The notes under the pieces: model-generated | Database searches by the model: none | Seen by the model: only the letters and a program-made list of their open reading frames with translations | Told to the model about the DNA's origin: nothing | In this document: piece by piece, positions 59,668 to 64,000 of the stretch | Layout: each line of letters opens with the position of its first letter | How positions within the stretch are numbered: position 1 is the first letter of the stretch | Translations under genes and position numbers: made by a program | Assembly (NCBI RefSeq): GCF_900101765.1 | Contig: NZ_LT627735.1 | Location: forward strand, 2,821,501 to 2,885,500 | Direction: 5' to 3' | Length of the DNA: 64,000 nucleotides | DNA from: Nonlabens sp. Hel1_33_55 | GTDB lineage: Bacteria > Bacteroidota > Bacteroidia > Flavobacteriales > Flavobacteriaceae

Positions 59668-62583
59668 ATGAAGAAAATTACACTTTCCCTATGTGTCCTT
59701 TTGATATTTTCAATGTCAGCCGTGGCTCAAGAATTTACCAACGACCGCATTGCAGCGATGATCGAGGAATATCGAGATTTAGATCGTGGTCCCTACAAAA
59801 GAATCGAATGGTTTTGTGAAGATGGAACCCAACGTGGCTCAAAAGATCCATGTCCAGACGCTATAGGCGGTGGTATCCAGCACGCAAGTTATAAAGCCGA
59901 AATCGAGCAACTTGCAAGGCGTAATCATATTTATTTTGGCGAGATTCTAGCAGCTGCAGACCTATGGAGTTTTTGGGATGGAGACAATGATCACTCGCGG
60001 TTAAAACAATACCAAATCAACAATTATTTAGTAGCGGCAGATAATGGATGGATTCAGGAAAAATCTCGTTTTTATCGCGGTGCCAAACAAATTGAGGATG
60101 AAGAAGAATGGGGTCGCAAATTCTATTATACGATCTTAGGTGACGATGATTTGATTGATCGTGATTTCTTTTTATTGCGAGAGAGTTTGAGAGATTTACC
60201 GCACGATGGAGATACAAATCTTGCTCAAGAGGTACGCAGTATTAGTAAAACACTAGCAGAAAAACACCCAAAATTCATGGATCTTCGCATCAAGATTCAC
60301 GGAAATCCAGAAGCAAAAGATATAGCATCAACTCAAGAATGGGTCAAAGAATATAATGATGACCTGACTTTTAAGCAAAGAGAAGAGTTTGAAAAGCTCA
60401 TTGATGTGATGCAGGAATTCTTTGAACCGGTACCGGTTGCAGGTCTTCAAAAAATGGTTGCTGACTGGGATAAGGATTCTTACATACGCAAGCAAGCAGA
60501 ATTGTTCTCGTCAAGCTATACAAACGAGACAGAACCTTCCATTCTAATTCCCGCAGCGGCATCGTTGATGTGCGACATTAGAAGCAATATCAAGGATGAT
60601 AAGCGTGGCACGCGCAGAACTTCTGCATTGGAATTGAGCTTGCGACTGGAAGAATTAATATTTCAAACAGTGCCTAATTGGGAACCAAATACACTACAAG
60701 AACACCTTGACAAAGTATACGCAATTAGCGAGGCACTTGCCGCTGGTGGTTATGTAGAACAATGGGAATGGGATGCGATAGAACCAAGACTTTTTTCTAC
60801 AGAAGGAGAAACCATTAAAGCGCATGACTTACTCGATTTTATAGCTGCAGCACGTAGCCAGGTAGAATGGGGAACAGGAATGGTGAATGCTATTTATGGA
60901 GATGTGGTTGAGGAGTATGTGCAGTTTGAGCCTTTGGCATATGGATTTTACGATGACCGCATTCGTAGTTCCTTACTGTTACCTTTAGGAGACTCTATAG
61001 GAGAACTAGGCGGTCTTGTCTCAAGACAAATAGGATTGACTAGTCAAGTAGAGAATGTTAGCAATCCATCAACAGTGCGCGGACTGAATGCTGGTTATGC
61101 AAAAGGAGAACTGGTTGTCGTAGAAGGAAATGCAGAAGGCATGACCGTTGACCCTAATAAAATCTACATATTTGACAGACCACCTAGTGACTTGAAACCA
61201 GTTGCTGGAATTGCAACCGTTTCTGAAGGTAATTTGGTATCGCACGTTCAACTACTAGCTAGAAATCTAGGAATACCAAATGCAGCTATTTCAACCGATA
61301 ACCTGAGTGATCTCAAAAAATTTAATGGAAAGGAAATCTTCTATGCGGTAAGCGGTCGTGGTACGGTCGTAATCAAATCTGTTAGTGAGATGTCTGACGT
61401 TGAAAAAGGACTTTTTACAGATAACAAAAAAGAAAAGAAAACCATCAGGATTCCAGAAGGTAAACTTAAGCTTGATGGAACCATGCCACTCAACATGAGT
61501 AAGGTTTCCAGCTCTGATAGCGGAATTCTAAGCGGTCCAAAAGCGGCTAATCTTGGACAATTGAAACAGTTGTTTCCAGAACACGTGGTCAATGGAATTG
61601 TAATTCCATTTGGGGTTTTCAGAGATCACATGAATCAGCAGATTCCTGGTCAAGGTAAATCTTACTGGCAATATCTTACAGAGATTTTCAATACGGCAAA
61701 ATCAATGAGGGATGCTGATGTTCAAGAATCGTCTGTTATTAAATATCAGCTAGCAGAATTCACTAAACTTAGAGCTGCCATCAATGAAATGCCTATGAAG
61801 CCTGCATTCATTGGTCAATTAGAAAGTGATTTCAAAACTGTATTAGGTGATAAGATAGGATCAGTACCTGTGTTTTTACGTAGCGATACCAACATGGAAG
61901 ATCTTGAGGAATTTACGGGAGCAGGTTTGAATCTTACTGTCTTTAATGCTGTGGAAAGAGATAAAATTATTCAGGGAATTAGAGATGTATGGGCATCACC
62001 TTATACAGAGCGTAGTTTCAAATGGAGACAAGCTTACCTTGAGAATCCAGAAAATGTTTATCCGTCAATACTAATTATCCCAACCGTCGATGTGGATTAC
62101 AGTGGTGTGTTAATTACAAAGGATTTTATCAATAATGACGATAATAAAGTTACTGTAGCTATGAGTCGAGGTGCTGGTGGTGCCGTTGATGGCCAGTCTG
62201 CAGAGACCTATCTTATCGATCAAGATGGCAAAGGTGAACTCATCTCTCCAGCACGTGAGAATAAGCAACGCAAGTTGCCGGTAACCGGTGGATCTGTTAT
62301 GGAACATGCAGATTTCAATAGCAGCATTTTGACTAATGCAAACCTAATAACCATCAAACAGTTTGCGGAAGAAGCACATAAAACCATGCCTGGATCCAAG
62401 AATGGAACTTATGATGGAGCCTGGGATATTGAATTAGGTTTCAAAGACGGCAAGTTGTACCTGTTCCAGATCAGACCATTTGTAGAAAATGATCAGGCAA
62501 AGAATTCAGAATATCTATCATCCATAGACAGTGATGTGAACTTAAACACACAGCTGTATCTTAATAAAAACATCAAAAATTGA
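59668..62583 (+). CDS. Exported PEP/pyruvate-binding, glucan-water-dikinase-like protein
   Basis: This 971-residue protein has a signal peptide (MKKITLSLCVLLIFSMSAVAQ). The long N-terminal half (about 22-470) is helical and unassigned. Around 470-570 is a phosphohistidine-like domain with GNLVSHVQLLARN, His at 526. Residues about 610-950 are an ATP-grasp domain of the PPDK/PEP-synthase type: VFLRSDTNMEDLEEFTGAGL (R738), a Gly-rich SRGAGGAVDGQ loop, and a C-terminal YLFQIRPF. The order, with the His domain before the nucleotide-binding domain, is that of plant glucan, water dikinases, not of PEP synthase. An exported ATP-using dikinase is puzzling. It overlaps the next gene by 4 nt. Confidence 0.75.
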   Translation: MKKITLSLCVLLIFSMSAVAQEFTNDRIAAMIEEYRDLDRGPYKRIEWFCEDGTQRGSKDPCPDAIGGGIQHASYKAEIEQLARRNHIYFGEILAAADLWSFWDGDNDHSRLKQYQINNYLVAADNGWIQEKSRFYRGAKQIEDEEEWGRKFYYTILGDDDLIDRDFFLLRESLRDLPHDGDTNLAQEVRSISKTLAEKHPKFMDLRIKIHGNPEAKDIASTQEWVKEYNDDLTFKQREEFEKLIDVMQEFFEPVPVAGLQKMVADWDKDSYIRKQAELFSSSYTNETEPSILIPAAASLMCDIRSNIKDDKRGTRRTSALELSLRLEELIFQTVPNWEPNTLQEHLDKVYAISEALAAGGYVEQWEWDAIEPRLFSTEGETIKAHDLLDFIAAARSQVEWGTGMVNAIYGDVVEEYVQFEPLAYGFYDDRIRSSLLLPLGDSIGELGGLVSRQIGLTSQVENVSNPSTVRGLNAGYAKGELVVVEGNAEGMTVDPNKIYIFDRPPSDLKPVAGIATVSEGNLVSHVQLLARNLGIPNAAISTDNLSDLKKFNGKEIFYAVSGRGTVVIKSVSEMSDVEKGLFTDNKKEKKTIRIPEGKLKLDGTMPLNMSKVSSSDSGILSGPKAANLGQLKQLFPEHVVNGIVIPFGVFRDHMNQQIPGQGKSYWQYLTEIFNTAKSMRDADVQESSVIKYQLAEFTKLRAAINEMPMKPAFIGQLESDFKTVLGDKIGSVPVFLRSDTNMEDLEEFTGAGLNLTVFNAVERDKIIQGIRDVWASPYTERSFKWRQAYLENPENVYPSILIIPTVDVDYSGVLITKDFINNDDNKVTVAMSRGAGGAVDGQSAETYLIDQDGKGELISPARENKQRKLPVTGGSVMEHADFNSSILTNANLITIKQFAEEAHKTMPGSKNGTYDGAWDIELGFKDGKLYLFQIRPFVENDQAKNSEYLSSIDSDVNLNTQLYLNKNIKN

Positions 62584-63812
62584 AAAAGCATTATTACATC
62601 GCGTCCATATTGATTGTAGCTATAATCGCCATGGCCGTTTATCCTATTGATGGATACGAAAGAACAGGAATCAAGCGCCTGAAGCGACTTGAAAAAACAT
62701 TGGACAGTACCATTACGGAATATTATCTGAAACCAGGTTCCTTCAAGAAAACAGAAGAAATCAATCTTTGGTTGTGTGAAGACACTACTTCTACAGAGGA
62801 TTTCATGGTGGTTGATGAAGACTTCCAGGACAAGATGACCCGATTGTTTCCTAGACGTAGCGGTTATGCTATCACGGTTCTCGATATAACAGATCCAGAT
62901 AACACCCGATATGCAGAAATGAATGAGCAGAGCGGTTTCCAGCCTGGTAGTGTTGGAAAGCTTGCTGTAGCAACGGCATTCTTCACTCAAATAGCGGCTC
63001 TGTGCCCAGAGGATTTTCATGTACGTACCAAGTTGATGAGAGATAAGGTAGTCAAATCTGGAGTTTGGGGAGTTGGTGATCATCATACAGTACCTATCTA
63101 TAATATGGAAAAGGACAAGTTGGTTAAGAGACAAGTAGTTGCCAGCGATGAATTCACGCTCTATGAATGGGTCGATCATATGTTGAGTGTAAGTAACAAT
63201 GGTGCCGCAAGTATCGTGTGGAGAGAAGCTTTGTTGATGAAATTATTTGGCGATGAGTATTTTGACCTGACCCAAGAAGAAGCTGATGCTTATTGGGAAA
63301 CAGCCGACAAGAAAATGTTGTCAGAGGTCGCTACAGAAATTGTGAATCAGCCGTTGCGTGACTTGGGTATCACTCATGATGAATGGAGATTGGGAAGTTT
63401 CTTTACCAATGGTCCAGATCGTATCGCCAGAGCAACTGGTGGAAGTATAGGAACGCCAGCAGGCCTAATGAAATGGTTTATAAAATTAGAGCAGGGCCAG
63501 ATAGTAGATGAAAAATCAAGCTTGGAGCTCAAGAGACTTATGTATATGACTGACCGTAGGATTAGATATGCCTATAGTCCAAGACTTAATGATGCGTCTG
63601 TTTATTTCAAATCTGGAAGTTATTATAGTGGCGGTGGAGCCAAATATGCTGGAACCAATTTCAATTACATGAATAGTGTGATTTTAGTAGAACATCCAGA
63701 TGGCACCAATTACATCGTGTGTTTGATGTCAAATATATTAGGTAAGAATTCTGCTGGAGACCACATGTATCTGGCAAGTGCTATTGATAAGGCAATACGT
63801 TCAGAAGGTTAG
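62580..63812 (+). CDS. Serine hydrolase, beta-lactamase/PBP-like, membrane-anchored or exported
   Basis: This 410-residue protein starts at a TTG at 62580, overlapping the previous stop (ATTGA), so its translation depends on the upstream gene. An N-terminal hydrophobic segment (about 6-22) is a signal anchor or signal peptide. The three serine-hydrolase motifs are visible: S124-V-G-K127, S205-N-N207, and K344-S-G346. They match class A beta-lactamase and low-molecular-weight PBP patterns, although the SxN element is SNN. The substrate is unknown. Linkage to the dikinase-like gene suggests a shared envelope role. Confidence 0.8.
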   Translation: MKKHYYIASILIVAIIAMAVYPIDGYERTGIKRLKRLEKTLDSTITEYYLKPGSFKKTEEINLWLCEDTTSTEDFMVVDEDFQDKMTRLFPRRSGYAITVLDITDPDNTRYAEMNEQSGFQPGSVGKLAVATAFFTQIAALCPEDFHVRTKLMRDKVVKSGVWGVGDHHTVPIYNMEKDKLVKRQVVASDEFTLYEWVDHMLSVSNNGAASIVWREALLMKLFGDEYFDLTQEEADAYWETADKKMLSEVATEIVNQPLRDLGITHDEWRLGSFFTNGPDRIARATGGSIGTPAGLMKWFIKLEQGQIVDEKSSLELKRLMYMTDRRIRYAYSPRLNDASVYFKSGSYYSGGGAKYAGTNFNYMNSVILVEHPDGTNYIVCLMSNILGKNSAGDHMYLASAIDKAIRSEG

Positions 63813-63821
63813 AAACACACC

Positions 63822-64000
63822 TTAAGCAATATTTCTAATATTGCGCATTTCTACATAGGCCTCACTTGCTGCCGCGGCAACAATGGGGTCTTTTTTTGTT
63901 GTGGCTCTAACTAGCAATGGCATAAATTCTTCCTTTCCAGAATCCTGAATTACCTTAATAACAAGCTTGTTGATGGTGCGATCCTGTAATTCCAATAGCT
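63822..64000 (-). CDS. C-terminal part of an unidentified protein, cut by window edge
   Basis: Read on the minus strand, the frame is open from base 64000 to a TAA at 63822-63824. It gives about 58 residues: LLELQDRTINKLVIKVIQDS, then KEEFMPLLVRATTKKDP, ending AYVEMRNIRNIA. The helical, Ala- and Leu-rich pattern with pairs of helices could be HEAT-like, but this is too short to name. It is convergent with the serine hydrolase, with 9 bp between stops. Confidence 0.55.
   Translation of the reverse strand, partial: LLELQDRTINKLVIKVIQDSGKEEFMPLLVRATTKKDPIVAAAASEAYVEMRNIRNIA

Noticed and set aside
62493..63179. 228-codon minus-strand frame opposite the serine hydrolase
   Set aside because: It overlaps the well-supported hydrolase with its SxxK and SNN motifs. 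The translation has no family features.
1..64000. CRISPR array, prophage, insertion sequence or integrative element
   Set aside because: No regularly spaced direct repeats, transposase, integrase or phage structural genes were seen. Gene order and content are core-genome.

Overview
The window looks like chromosomal DNA of a marine Flavobacteriaceae bacterium (Bacteroidota). The evidence is the gene content: SprA and RemB of the type IX secretion/gliding machinery, a protein with a C-terminal T9SS sorting domain, alternative complex III, DUF2723, DUF4271 and DUF4296 families, and promoters of the Bacteroidota type (TTG, 19 nt, TAnnTTTG). A Nonlabens-like genus is my guess only. I see no prophage, insertion sequence, CRISPR array or plasmid module. 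This is housekeeping DNA.

Layout. 1-1.1 kb: truncated DUF2723 membrane protein and tRNA-Gln. 1.1-2 kb: glycerophosphodiester phosphodiesterase. 2.1-6.8 kb: rimP-nusA-infB with its own promoter and a terminator-like leader hairpin. 6.9-7.3 kb: SPOR-like protein. 7.4-19.1 kb: respiratory operon actABCDEF-coxBA, which passes electrons from menaquinol through alternative complex III to an aa3 oxidase. 19.2-22.2 kb: peroxiredoxin-like protein, ruvB, cytochrome P450. 22.4-24.7 kb: malic enzyme. 24.8-37.5 kb: ruvA, sprA, gcvH, vanZ-like, two tonB-like genes and remB, a block typical of gliding flavobacteria. 37.5-48.4 kb: metallopeptidase, saccharopine-dehydrogenase family, DUF423, pckA, hemD, DUF4271, dolichyl-phosphate-mannose-synthase-like GT2, pyrC, DUF4296, an epimerase, tyrS and a 57-residue membrane protein. 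48.5-56.3 kb: LuxE-like enzyme, a T9SS cargo protein, a two-component system, a GT-B enzyme, trmB, a LysE-family exporter and an alkyltransferase-like protein. 56.4-59.2 kb: succinate-semialdehyde-type and glutaryl-CoA-type dehydrogenases. 59.7-63.8 kb: an exported dikinase-like protein coupled to a serine hydrolase. The right edge holds the end of an unidentified minus-strand gene.

The most striking structure is not a gene. A perfect 16-bp palindrome, CGCTTTCGCGAAAGCG, occurs 11 times exactly, and six more times with one or two changes, spaced 2.0-5.7 kb apart with no clusters. Six copies are intergenic, all between oppositely transcribed genes. Eleven lie inside real genes, mostly in the frame that reads A-F-A-K-A (or A-S-A-K-A). 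One copy supplies the likely signal-peptidase site of SprA. It behaves like a highly iterated palindrome or an architectural/recognition site that has entered and been tolerated in proteins. I do not know a published description of it in this group.
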